From positions 1-64,000 of the forward strand of contig NZ_JADNYL010000001.1 in the NCBI RefSeq assembly GCF_017168195.1: a stretch of 64,000 nt of DNA, read 5' to 3'. The DNA comes from Thalassotalea sp. G2M2-11 (lineage in GTDB: Bacteria; Pseudomonadota; Gammaproteobacteria; Enterobacterales; Alteromonadaceae). The notes beneath the pieces were generated by a model. The model was not told where the DNA came from. It did no database searches and saw only the letters and a list, made by a program, of their open reading frames with translations. The position numbers were made by a program, and so were the translations under genes. Shown here piece by piece: positions 57,167 to 64,000 of the stretch (position 1 is the stretch's first letter; every line of letters starts with the position of its first letter).

Positions 57167-59404
57167 ATGAACACTTTACATCACAAACTCGGGTTAATAT
57201 CTGCCGCCGTATTGAGCGCAATTGTCAGCAGTACTGTTCAAGCGAACGAGACAGAACAGCCAATAGTGGAAAATAAGTCAAAACTGGAACGAATTGAAGT
57301 AACTGCACGTCGTACGGTAGAAAACTTACAAGAAGTACCCGTTTCTTTAGTGTCGCTAGGAGCGACCGAAATGGCGGAAAAAGGTATTACGGTCATTACG
57401 GATATTCAACAATACGTGCCCAATACTACTTTACAGGTTAGTAGAGGTAGTAATAGTACATTAACCGCATACATTCGGGGCATTGGTCAACAAGACCCGC
57501 TTTGGGGATATGAACCAGGGGTTGGTATTTATATCGATGATATTTATATGGCACGCCCACAAGGTGCAGTTTTAGATATTTTTGATGTTGAGCGCGTAGA
57601 AGTACTACGTGGCCCCCAAGGCACACTGTACGGTAAAAATACCATAGGTGGAGCCGTAAAGTACGTGACTAAAGAGATGTCTGGTGATGCAGAGTTTGCT
57701 GCTTCAGCTACTGTCGGAAACTATGGACGCAAAGATATCAAACTCTCAGGTCAATTACCTATTATCGAAGATAAACTCTATATCGGTGCTGCAATAGCAA
57801 ATTTAACCCGAGATGGTTTTGGTAAATTTAGAAATAACGACGAAGATAATTATCACAAAGATGTCTTCGCCAGCCGATTGAAAATAGCCTTCAGACCAAC
57901 GGAAGACTTATCGTTTAAGTTTAGTTACGACAATACCCAAGATGACTCAAATGCCAAGGGCGGCTATCGAATGTCTCCCAGTCGACTCACTGGTCAACAA
58001 CCTTATGACAATGTCTATGATTCTGATATCAGCGTGCCGGTAGAAGGAATGGTTGAATTATCGGGAATGTCGCTAATCATTGATTGGGATCTATCAGATG
58101 CTCTTAGCTTTAAGTCGGTAACAGCAAAGAGAGAGGGTGATACGCTAGCGAGCATTGATTTTGATAATACCGCGTTAAAGTCTTTTGATGTGCCCGGTAT
58201 ATTTGATGATGAACAATTTACTCAAGAATTCCAATTAAGCTATAGGGTAAATGGTTTAAGTGCTGTTGGTGGTGTTTATTATTACGACGGTGATGCTTGT
58301 GGAACTTTTGACGTGCAACTTGAAGTTCTTGGCCAGATTTTAGGCGCTCCAGGCTTGACCTCTGAAAATGGAGGTTGTACGAATACTGAAAGTCTTTCTG
58401 CCTACGGACAAACATCGTTTGATTTAGATGATCATTGGTCTATGACCTTAGGTGCACGTTATACCAGTGATGAAAAATCTGCAGATGGCTATAAATACAC
58501 ATTTTATCAAACCGCTTTTCCTGGCGATGTTGATAAAGGGTTAGCCATGGCAATTAACCCTGATAATACTTTCGCCAATGATGAATCATGGACGCATTTT
58601 TCCCCGAGAGTGGGTGTTGAGTATAAGCCAAATGACAATTTAATGTATTACGCGTCTTACACCAATGGCTTTAAATCTGGTGGTTTTAATATGCGAGCTG
58701 ATATAGGTGCTGATCCCAGTGCCGATCAACCTTATGATCCTGAAATTGTTGATACAATTGAGCTAGGATTTAAAAGTGAACCAACGGTTGATTTACGTGT
58801 GAATGCGGCAATATTCTCGTCAGATTATAGTGATATGCAAGTGACGGTACAGCGAGCCGTTAGTGAAGGTCAGTTTGTTGCGCGTGTGCTTAATGCGGGC
58901 GAGGCAAAAATAAAAGGGCTGGAATTCGAGAGTATTTATGCCGCCACCGATAATTTAAATATAAATTTAAGTATTGGTTATATCGATGCTGAATTTGTTG
59001 AATTTTTAGATGCCTCACCAACAGGTGAAGTGATTAATAAGGCCGATCAGTATGTGGTTTCTAATACGCCAGATTGGAGCATCAACTTAGGGGCAAACTA
59101 CAGTTTTGTTGCCGATATTGGAGATTTTGTTGTTAATACCAGCCTTGCCTATCGTGGTGATAGCCACATGTATGAAACTCCGTCAGCGATTGATCAAAAA
59201 GCTTACACCTTAGTGAATGCCGGGGTTACTTTTTACCACAGTGATGGTCATTGGACGGCAGCATTAAAAGTGAATAACGTATTAGATAAAGAATATCGCG
59301 TGGCGGGTTATAATTTTGCGCCAACGTTAAGTCTTGAAGAGGTGCTAGTGGGTTACTATGGTGATCCACAAACCGTGGCGTTTACGTTAGGCTATCAGTT
59401 CTGA
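57167..59404 (+). CDS. TonB-dependent outer-membrane receptor
   Basis: A 745-residue receptor. It has a signal peptide (about 25 residues, ending VQA), a TonB box-like IERIEVTARR start, a plug domain (LQEVPVSLVSLGATEMAEKG, YIRGIGQQDPLWGYEPGVGIYIDDIYMARPQG, VEVLRGPQGTLYGKNTIGGAVKYVTK), a 22-strand barrel and a terminal Phe. I chose the ATG at 57167, with AAAAAGG seven bases upstream; the ATG at 57161 is too close. Such receptors take up siderophores, cobalamin, sugars or other nutrients. The linked hydrolase and TetR gene suggest a specialised organic substrate. Confidence 0.93.
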   Translation: MNTLHHKLGLISAAVLSAIVSSTVQANETEQPIVENKSKLERIEVTARRTVENLQEVPVSLVSLGATEMAEKGITVITDIQQYVPNTTLQVSRGSNSTLTAYIRGIGQQDPLWGYEPGVGIYIDDIYMARPQGAVLDIFDVERVEVLRGPQGTLYGKNTIGGAVKYVTKEMSGDAEFAASATVGNYGRKDIKLSGQLPIIEDKLYIGAAIANLTRDGFGKFRNNDEDNYHKDVFASRLKIAFRPTEDLSFKFSYDNTQDDSNAKGGYRMSPSRLTGQQPYDNVYDSDISVPVEGMVELSGMSLIIDWDLSDALSFKSVTAKREGDTLASIDFDNTALKSFDVPGIFDDEQFTQEFQLSYRVNGLSAVGGVYYYDGDACGTFDVQLEVLGQILGAPGLTSENGGCTNTESLSAYGQTSFDLDDHWSMTLGARYTSDEKSADGYKYTFYQTAFPGDVDKGLAMAINPDNTFANDESWTHFSPRVGVEYKPNDNLMYYASYTNGFKSGGFNMRADIGADPSADQPYDPEIVDTIELGFKSEPTVDLRVNAAIFSSDYSDMQVTVQRAVSEGQFVARVLNAGEAKIKGLEFESIYAATDNLNINLSIGYIDAEFVEFLDASPTGEVINKADQYVVSNTPDWSINLGANYSFVADIGDFVVNTSLAYRGDSHMYETPSAIDQKAYTLVNAGVTFYHSDGHWTAALKVNNVLDKEYRVAGYNFAPTLSLEEVLVGYYGDPQTVAFTLGYQF

Positions 59405-59430
59405 TTTTTGAACAAACCTAGAGATGAATA

Positions 59431-59468
59431 AATAACCTGAAGTTTTGCTGCGGCGGCTTCAGGTTATT
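59431..59468. terminator. Bidirectional hairpin between TonB receptor and TetR genes
   Basis: A 12-bp perfect stem AATAACCTGAAG / CTTCAGGTTATT with a 14-base loop overlaps the TetR stop codon. It can serve both convergent genes. Confidence 0.75.
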
Positions 59469-60105
59469 TAGTACTAGCACCTAAGTAGTTGATAAACACA
59501 CGGGTCAATTCATTTTTTAAGCTTGTTTGAGACAAACCACCCAATGAACCAGTAATGGTATGTTGGTTTAATATACCTAATACCATATGAGCAACCGAGC
59601 TGATTGCTTGTTCAGGTTTGGGGTGTGATATCTCAGATAATCGCGCTTTCAGTAAAGTAGCCAGTTGTTCTCCAATAAACTCGTTAAGCTGGTGAACTTG
59701 ATCCCTAAATTTAGGATCTCTGGATGCTTTAAGAATCATTGCACGTAAGGTGCCTGCTCGACCTTTATGTAATTCGACTAAGGTGCTGATAAATTTTTGG
59801 GCGATTTGAGCTATCGATTTTCCTTGCCACTTTTCAGGCGCTAATATATTGATGATAGTCGCTTCTGATTGTGTAAAAAAACGTTGAAGTAATAACAGCG
59901 ATAAGGTCTCTTTGTCACTTAACAGTCGATAAAAAGTACCCACGGATGAATCAGCTTCTCTTGCAATTTGAGCAACACCAGCCTCTTCGAAACGATTTTC
60001 TGCTAATAATCTTTCGCCAGTCGTCAAAAAACGATTTAACGCTTCCTGGCTCCTAGTTTGCTTTGGTTCTGGTACGTTCACTAACGCTTTAAAAATTGAC
60101 GTCAT
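59464..60105 (-). CDS. TetR/AcrR family regulator
   Basis: A 213-residue regulator with a TetR N-terminal helix-turn-helix (EEAGVAQIAREADSSVGTFYRLLSDKETL) and a helical C-terminal ligand domain. It converges with the TonB receptor gene. Two dyad operators sit between the receptor and the hydrolase, so it most likely represses both. The ligand is presumably the substrate or its product. I saw no matching dyad in front of its own gene. Confidence 0.92.
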   Translation of the reverse strand: MTSIFKALVNVPEPKQTRSQEALNRFLTTGERLLAENRFEEAGVAQIAREADSSVGTFYRLLSDKETLSLLLLQRFFTQSEATIINILAPEKWQGKSIAQIAQKFISTLVELHKGRAGTLRAMILKASRDPKFRDQVHQLNEFIGEQLATLLKARLSEISHPKPEQAISSVAHMVLGILNQHTITGSLGGLSQTSLKNELTRVFINYLGASTK

Positions 60106-60267
60106 TCAATAACCATTCTCGAAAAAATAAGCAGAAAATAGAGTTAATAGCTTATCGTATTTTCGGTAAGTTATCTATGATAAACACAGTAAATATAGAG
60201 CATAACGTAATGAATAAAATAAATAATTTTGAATTTGTATCATTGAGAACTATTTATATTTTATTGA

Positions 60268-61350
60268 TTACTGCGCGTGTTCAGAAAGGTAATTTTTTGC
60301 TTGTTCACTAAAGATAAGTAGTTCACTTGCTTGAGATAAATAGTCTTTGTCTATCAGTTTGTGATCATACTTAATCAGTAACTCGCTGATCATACTGGCT
60401 TCATAAATATAACAGGCGATAGGGTTTTGTGGAAAAAGCGTCTTTAAAGTGGAAGCTTGATGAATTTTTGATTGAAGTGCTAGCGCTGATAATATGCTTG
60501 GCGGAAATTGCCAGTGTTTAGCGGTTAAATACGTTATTCGCTTAGCATGAGAGATCATAAGCTCTTTAAACGCTAATGAATTAGGTTGGTAATCAGGGTG
60601 TACATAAGAAAAAGCCTGCGTTAACAGTTGATAAATAATCATTTCTCCTAAATTAGAAATTAAACCAATCAAGTAGCCTGTGGCGGCAGACGATTTATCA
60701 TTGGATGCTAATATTAATTGTTTGGCGATATTGGCGGTGGATAAACTGTGTTGCCAAATTTTACTACCGTATTGGCGAAAATAGGCTTGTGATTGCGGTG
60801 TAAACTGGCTAACAAAACCGTTTAGAACACCTTCAATTAGTCCATTTACCCCTAGAAGCATAAAAGCTGATTTTAAATCGGTGATCTCTTTTTCTGACTT
60901 ATTGTAATAAGCGGAGTTGGCTAATTCGATCACTTTCGCGGCGATGGCTGGCTCTAATTCAATTAAATTAATGATCAAATTTGCATCAAACTCTTCATTA
61001 TTTAGCTGAGTTAACATATTACCTAATGAAGCGGGAAGGGCAGGAAGTGTCGATAATATCTGATTAGGTTCACTGATTAATTCATTAATTTTATTGGCAA
61101 CGTAAAGCGATAATTCATCATGTGCTTGTTCTGAAGATGATTCGCCAAAGAGGTAATCATAAAATGCTTGCTGATGGTGATGCTCATCAACGATTTTATT
61201 TGTCTTTGGGGGAGTGGTTAATTGTTTTTGAAAGGCGCTAATTTCTTGCTCTTGTCGCTGCTTTGTTGGTGTATTATTGTCTTCATAATAAAAATAGTTT
61301 GTTTGAGAATCTTCTGTCGAAAAGATTTTTTTTATTACATCTAAAAACAT
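60268..61350 (-). CDS. HDOD domain protein
   Basis: A 360-residue protein with an HDOD domain (about residues 100-300): LPALPASLGNMLTQLN, then ELEPAIAAKVIELANSAYYNK and HSLSTANIAKQLILAS. HDOD proteins lack the catalytic HD metal ligands and act in signalling, often in c-di-GMP or motility control. The N-terminal 90 residues are Gln-rich and unassigned. The gene is monocistronic; the next gene on the right, 587 bases away, is polA. Confidence 0.87.
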   Translation of the reverse strand: MFLDVIKKIFSTEDSQTNYFYYEDNNTPTKQRQEQEISAFQKQLTTPPKTNKIVDEHHHQQAFYDYLFGESSSEQAHDELSLYVANKINELISEPNQILSTLPALPASLGNMLTQLNNEEFDANLIINLIELEPAIAAKVIELANSAYYNKSEKEITDLKSAFMLLGVNGLIEGVLNGFVSQFTPQSQAYFRQYGSKIWQHSLSTANIAKQLILASNDKSSAATGYLIGLISNLGEMIIYQLLTQAFSYVHPDYQPNSLAFKELMISHAKRITYLTAKHWQFPPSILSALALQSKIHQASTLKTLFPQNPIACYIYEASMISELLIKYDHKLIDKDYLSQASELLIFSEQAKNYLSEHAQ

Positions 61351-61937
61351 AGCAATATAAACACATAGGGTTTGCTATGAGTATAGCTGAGATAATGACT
61401 GATGTTTTAATGAAGCTTGATGTATATCATGATATTTCAATTTACTGGCATATTTACTGAGTTTTTTGAGGTTTTGTCCAAAATATTAGATGGGTTCAAC
61501 TTTACAACCTCCCCATAACACCCGTTATTTAAGGCTTATGTTTTTTTGTTATTTACAGGTTTCATATTACTTTAAAAATATTTTAATAATAGGGTGGTAA
61601 TGGCAAAAAATTCTGGTAATCTCTTACACCCTTGGACAAAATATTCGGACGTTATTTGTTCAATAGCTGCAATGTGAAAAATTTTTATTCACATATTTAA
61701 AATTAGAATAATAACAGTGTAAAAAGGATTTTTTCTTACCTTTTTTTCCTAATAAACAGTAGTTTAACTACATAAGTCACCGTAAAGATGAAAATTCTTT
61801 ATGGGCTTTAGTGATGCTTTTCAACATAGTTATCCACAGGCTTGACGTCTTTTTGGGTATAAAACTATTTTTCAATATGGAGAGAAGCCGCTGAATATGT
61901 CATGCTAGCGCTAATTTTTTCGTAAAGGTTTTTATTC
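61351..61937. other. 587-base AT-rich region upstream of polA
   Basis: No gene is visible. The region carries the polA promoter and a perfect DnaA-box consensus TTATCCACA at 61830-61838. An AT-rich weak hairpin (AAAAAGG ... CCTTTTTTT, near 61721-61747) may be a terminator. GTCCAAAATATT near 61477 and GGACAAAATATT near 61634 are similar repeated words of unknown meaning. Confidence 0.4.
61842..61871 (+). promoter_or_regulatory. Candidate polA promoter
   Basis: TTGACG (61842-61847) resembles a -35 box, with TATTTT 18 bases later as a -10 box. The 61830-61838 DnaA box is immediately upstream. The -10 match is modest, so this is a provisional call. Confidence 0.45.
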
Positions 61938-64000
61938 ATGTCGGATACCTCATTATCACCATTAATTTTAGTTGATGGTTCTTCTTATTTATTTCGTGCT
62001 TACCATGTGCCTTATTTGCAAGCACTTTCTACTGCCGATGGTCAACCTACTGGTGCTATTACGGGTGTATTGAATATGATCCGTAGCCTGAAGAAAGATT
62101 ACCCCAATGGCAATATTGTGGTGGTTTTTGATGCCAAAGGTAAAACATTCAGAAATGATATGTATCCTGAATATAAAGCCAATCGTCCACCGATGCCTGA
62201 TGACTTACGAAGCCAAATAGCTCCTTTGCATGACATTATTCGTGCGATGGGTTTGCCATTGTTAGTGATTGAAGGTGTTGAAGCAGACGATGTGATTGGT
62301 ACATTATCGCACCAGGCAACACAAATGGGTATTGAAACGGTTATTTCTACCGGCGATAAAGACATGGCTCAATTAGTGAATGAGCACGTGCGCTTAATTA
62401 ATACCATGACCAATGTAGAAATGGATGTTGCTGGCGTGATCGAAAAATTTGGTATTCGTCCTGATCAAATCATTGATTATTTAGCCTTGATGGGGGACAA
62501 AGTTGATAATATCCCTGGTGTGGAAAAATGTGGCCCTAAAACAGCGGTAAAATGGCTGTTAGCGCATGAAACCTTAGATAACGTGATTGCCAATGCCGAT
62601 TCCGTTAAAGGCAAAATAGGTGAAAACTTACGAAAAGCGCTTGAGCAATTACCGCTTTCTTACCAACTAGCGACTATTAAATTAGATGTAGAGCTAGATC
62701 TTTCTGTAGAGCAATTATTACCTAAAGACCCCGATGTTAGTAAGCTAACCGAGCTTTACCAAGCGTATGAATTAAGACGTTTACTTGCCGATTTACAATC
62801 GGGTGCGCAAAACACTGAGACTGACACTGAGCAAAAAGTAGTTGAGAAGAATACTGCGCCTGAAGAGGTGGATTATCAAATTGTTTATACAGAAGATGAG
62901 TTCAACGAATGGTTAACCAAGTTATCGCAAGCATCGCTTTTTGCCTTTGATACCGAAACAACCAGCCTTGCTTATATGGAAGCAGAACTGGTGGGCCTAT
63001 CGTTTGCTATTGAACCGGGAAAGGCGGCTTATGTACCGCTTGCTCATGATTATCCCGATGCACCAGCACAATTATCGGTTGATTGGGTATTGGCTCAATT
63101 AAAGCCTTTGTTAGAGAACGCAGAATTAGCAAAAGTGGGGCAAAATTTAAAGTATGACGCCAATGTGTTAAGCCGTTATGGCATTGAATTACAGGGTATT
63201 TATTTTGATACTATGCTCGAATCCTATTGCTTAAATAGTGTGGCAACACGCCATAATATGGATGCGTTAGCCGAGAAATTTCTCGACTATAAAACGGTGC
63301 ATTTTGAAGAAATTGCTGGTAAAGGCGCCAAGCAATTAACGTTTAACCAAATTGAAGTTGAAAAAGCCGGCCATTATGCTGCTGAAGATGCCGATATTAC
63401 CTTACGTTTACATCAGGCCATTTATCCACAGCTTGAGCAACGTAAAGGGCAGTTATCTGTGTTTCATAACATTGAGATGCCTTTGCTGAGTGTACTTGCT
63501 CGCATGGAACAGCAAGGGGTGTTAATTGACTCTGATATGTTGGCAGAACAAAGCCAAAGCATAGGTGCTCGTTTACAAGAGTTAGAAGTACAAGCCCATA
63601 ATATTGCAGGGCAAAGTTTCAATTTAGGCTCTCCTAAACAACTGCAGAAAATACTATTTGAAGAACTTAACATTCCAGTCATTAAAAAAACGCCTAAAGG
63701 AGCACCTTCTACTGCTGAAGAAGTATTGCAAGAGCTAGCGTTAGATTACCCGTTACCGAAAGTGATTTTAGAGAATCGTGGGTTGAGTAAATTAAAATCT
63801 ACCTATACTGATAAACTACCCTTAATGGTTGATCGCACAACAGGGCGAGTGCATACCTCATATCATCAAGCCGTTGCCGCCACAGGCAGATTATCGTCAA
63901 CCGATCCTAATTTACAAAATATTCCAATTCGTAGTGAAGAAGGTCGTAAGATACGTCATGCCTTTATTGCGCCGAAAGATCATAAAATTGTTGCCATTGA
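61938..64000 (+). CDS. polA: DNA polymerase I, N-terminal part (cut by window end)
   Basis: The ATG at 61938 opens a frame that runs to the window end (687 codons). It starts MSDTSLSPLILVDGSSYLFR, the 5'-3' exonuclease domain, which continues through GDKDMAQLV and LMGDKVDNIPGVEKCGPKTA. The 3'-5' exonuclease domain follows, with FAFDTETTSLAYMEAELVGL (Asp338 and Glu340 present), and the start of the polymerase domain (TGRLSSTDPNLQNIP). The proofreading residues are intact, unlike in Taq polymerase. It fills gaps and removes RNA primers. The last quarter, with the polymerase active site, lies outside. Confidence 0.97.
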   Translation, partial: MSDTSLSPLILVDGSSYLFRAYHVPYLQALSTADGQPTGAITGVLNMIRSLKKDYPNGNIVVVFDAKGKTFRNDMYPEYKANRPPMPDDLRSQIAPLHDIIRAMGLPLLVIEGVEADDVIGTLSHQATQMGIETVISTGDKDMAQLVNEHVRLINTMTNVEMDVAGVIEKFGIRPDQIIDYLALMGDKVDNIPGVEKCGPKTAVKWLLAHETLDNVIANADSVKGKIGENLRKALEQLPLSYQLATIKLDVELDLSVEQLLPKDPDVSKLTELYQAYELRRLLADLQSGAQNTETDTEQKVVEKNTAPEEVDYQIVYTEDEFNEWLTKLSQASLFAFDTETTSLAYMEAELVGLSFAIEPGKAAYVPLAHDYPDAPAQLSVDWVLAQLKPLLENAELAKVGQNLKYDANVLSRYGIELQGIYFDTMLESYCLNSVATRHNMDALAEKFLDYKTVHFEEIAGKGAKQLTFNQIEVEKAGHYAAEDADITLRLHQAIYPQLEQRKGQLSVFHNIEMPLLSVLARMEQQGVLIDSDMLAEQSQSIGARLQELEVQAHNIAGQSFNLGSPKQLQKILFEELNIPVIKKTPKGAPSTAEEVLQELALDYPLPKVILENRGLSKLKSTYTDKLPLMVDRTTGRVHTSYHQAVAATGRLSSTDPNLQNIPIRSEEGRKIRHAFIAPKDHKIVAI

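Noticed and set aside
60160-60180. CTTATCG ... CGGTAAG dyad upstream of the TetR gene as an autoregulatory operator.
   Set aside because: It is imperfect and its half-sites differ from the CGGAAT dyads, so the same regulator is not supported.
61721-61747. Possible Spot 42-like small RNA near polA.
   Set aside because: Only an AT-rich weak hairpin is present, on the upstream side of polA, and nothing resembles the conserved Spot 42 sequence.

Overview
The window is a 64 kb chromosomal segment of a low-GC marine gammaproteobacterium, most likely Alteromonadales and close to Colwelliaceae (Colwellia/Thalassotalea type). This rests on the gene repertoire (VieB-like TPR regulator, pullulanase, Caulobacter-type TonB receptor, NIT-domain chemoreceptor, propeller GGDEF/EAL protein) and on AT-rich codon use; no database search was possible. 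I see no prophage, insertion sequence, CRISPR array or conjugative module. The region is mostly ordinary core and accessory chromosome.

Layout. 1-203: the 3' end of a 5S rRNA, a hairpin, tRNA-Tyr(GUA) and a terminator, so an rRNA operon enters from the left. 0.2-9.9 kb: a pseudo-receiver/TPR protein, RhlE helicase, YaiI, a DUF748 envelope protein, a thioesterase, a DUF2750 protein, a periplasmic binding protein, DsbA and an AIM24-type protein. 10-17.4 kb: a NIT-domain chemoreceptor, a FucP/GluP-type sugar transporter, a Cys-rich CWC protein, an AraC regulator, an M61 peptidase and an unknown protein.

17.4-28.1 kb is a signalling, export and redox block. It holds an FtsX-duplicated ABC permease, its ATPase and a HlyD adaptor in one operon behind a good sigma-54 promoter. 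Nearby are a histidine kinase and NtrC-type regulator, a cytochrome b561 and a cytochrome c' gene, and a napGH pair without napA. A recurring short motif (roughly TTCGATTTYGG) lies upstream of the adaptor/b561 divergent promoter and upstream of the cytochrome c' gene.

28.2-38 kb: a GntP permease, an M16 peptidase, an XRE regulator fused to a membrane domain, and a secreted pullulanase with three N-terminal repeats. The pullulanase promoter carries two inverted copies of a TACGTA-centred operator; the same 14-mer lies upstream of the sugar transporter 20 kb away, which suggests one alpha-glucan regulon. 38-49 kb: a BaiN-like flavoprotein, ferritin, a peroxiredoxin, a 53-residue Cys-rich protein outside the usual size range, a chemoreceptor with an acidic insert, a polyferredoxin, and a prlC ... 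rsmJ segment with a diguanylate cyclase and a Tag-like glycosylase in between.

49-64 kb: a 1519-residue propeller/PAS/GGDEF/EAL protein, glutathione reductase, cyclophilin, an alpha/beta hydrolase divergent from a TonB receptor with two matching dyad operators and a TetR gene, an HDOD protein, and polA cut by the window end. The best candidates for undescribed biology are the sigma-54 exporter block with its shared motif, the TACGTA regulon, and the TetR/TonB/hydrolase unit.
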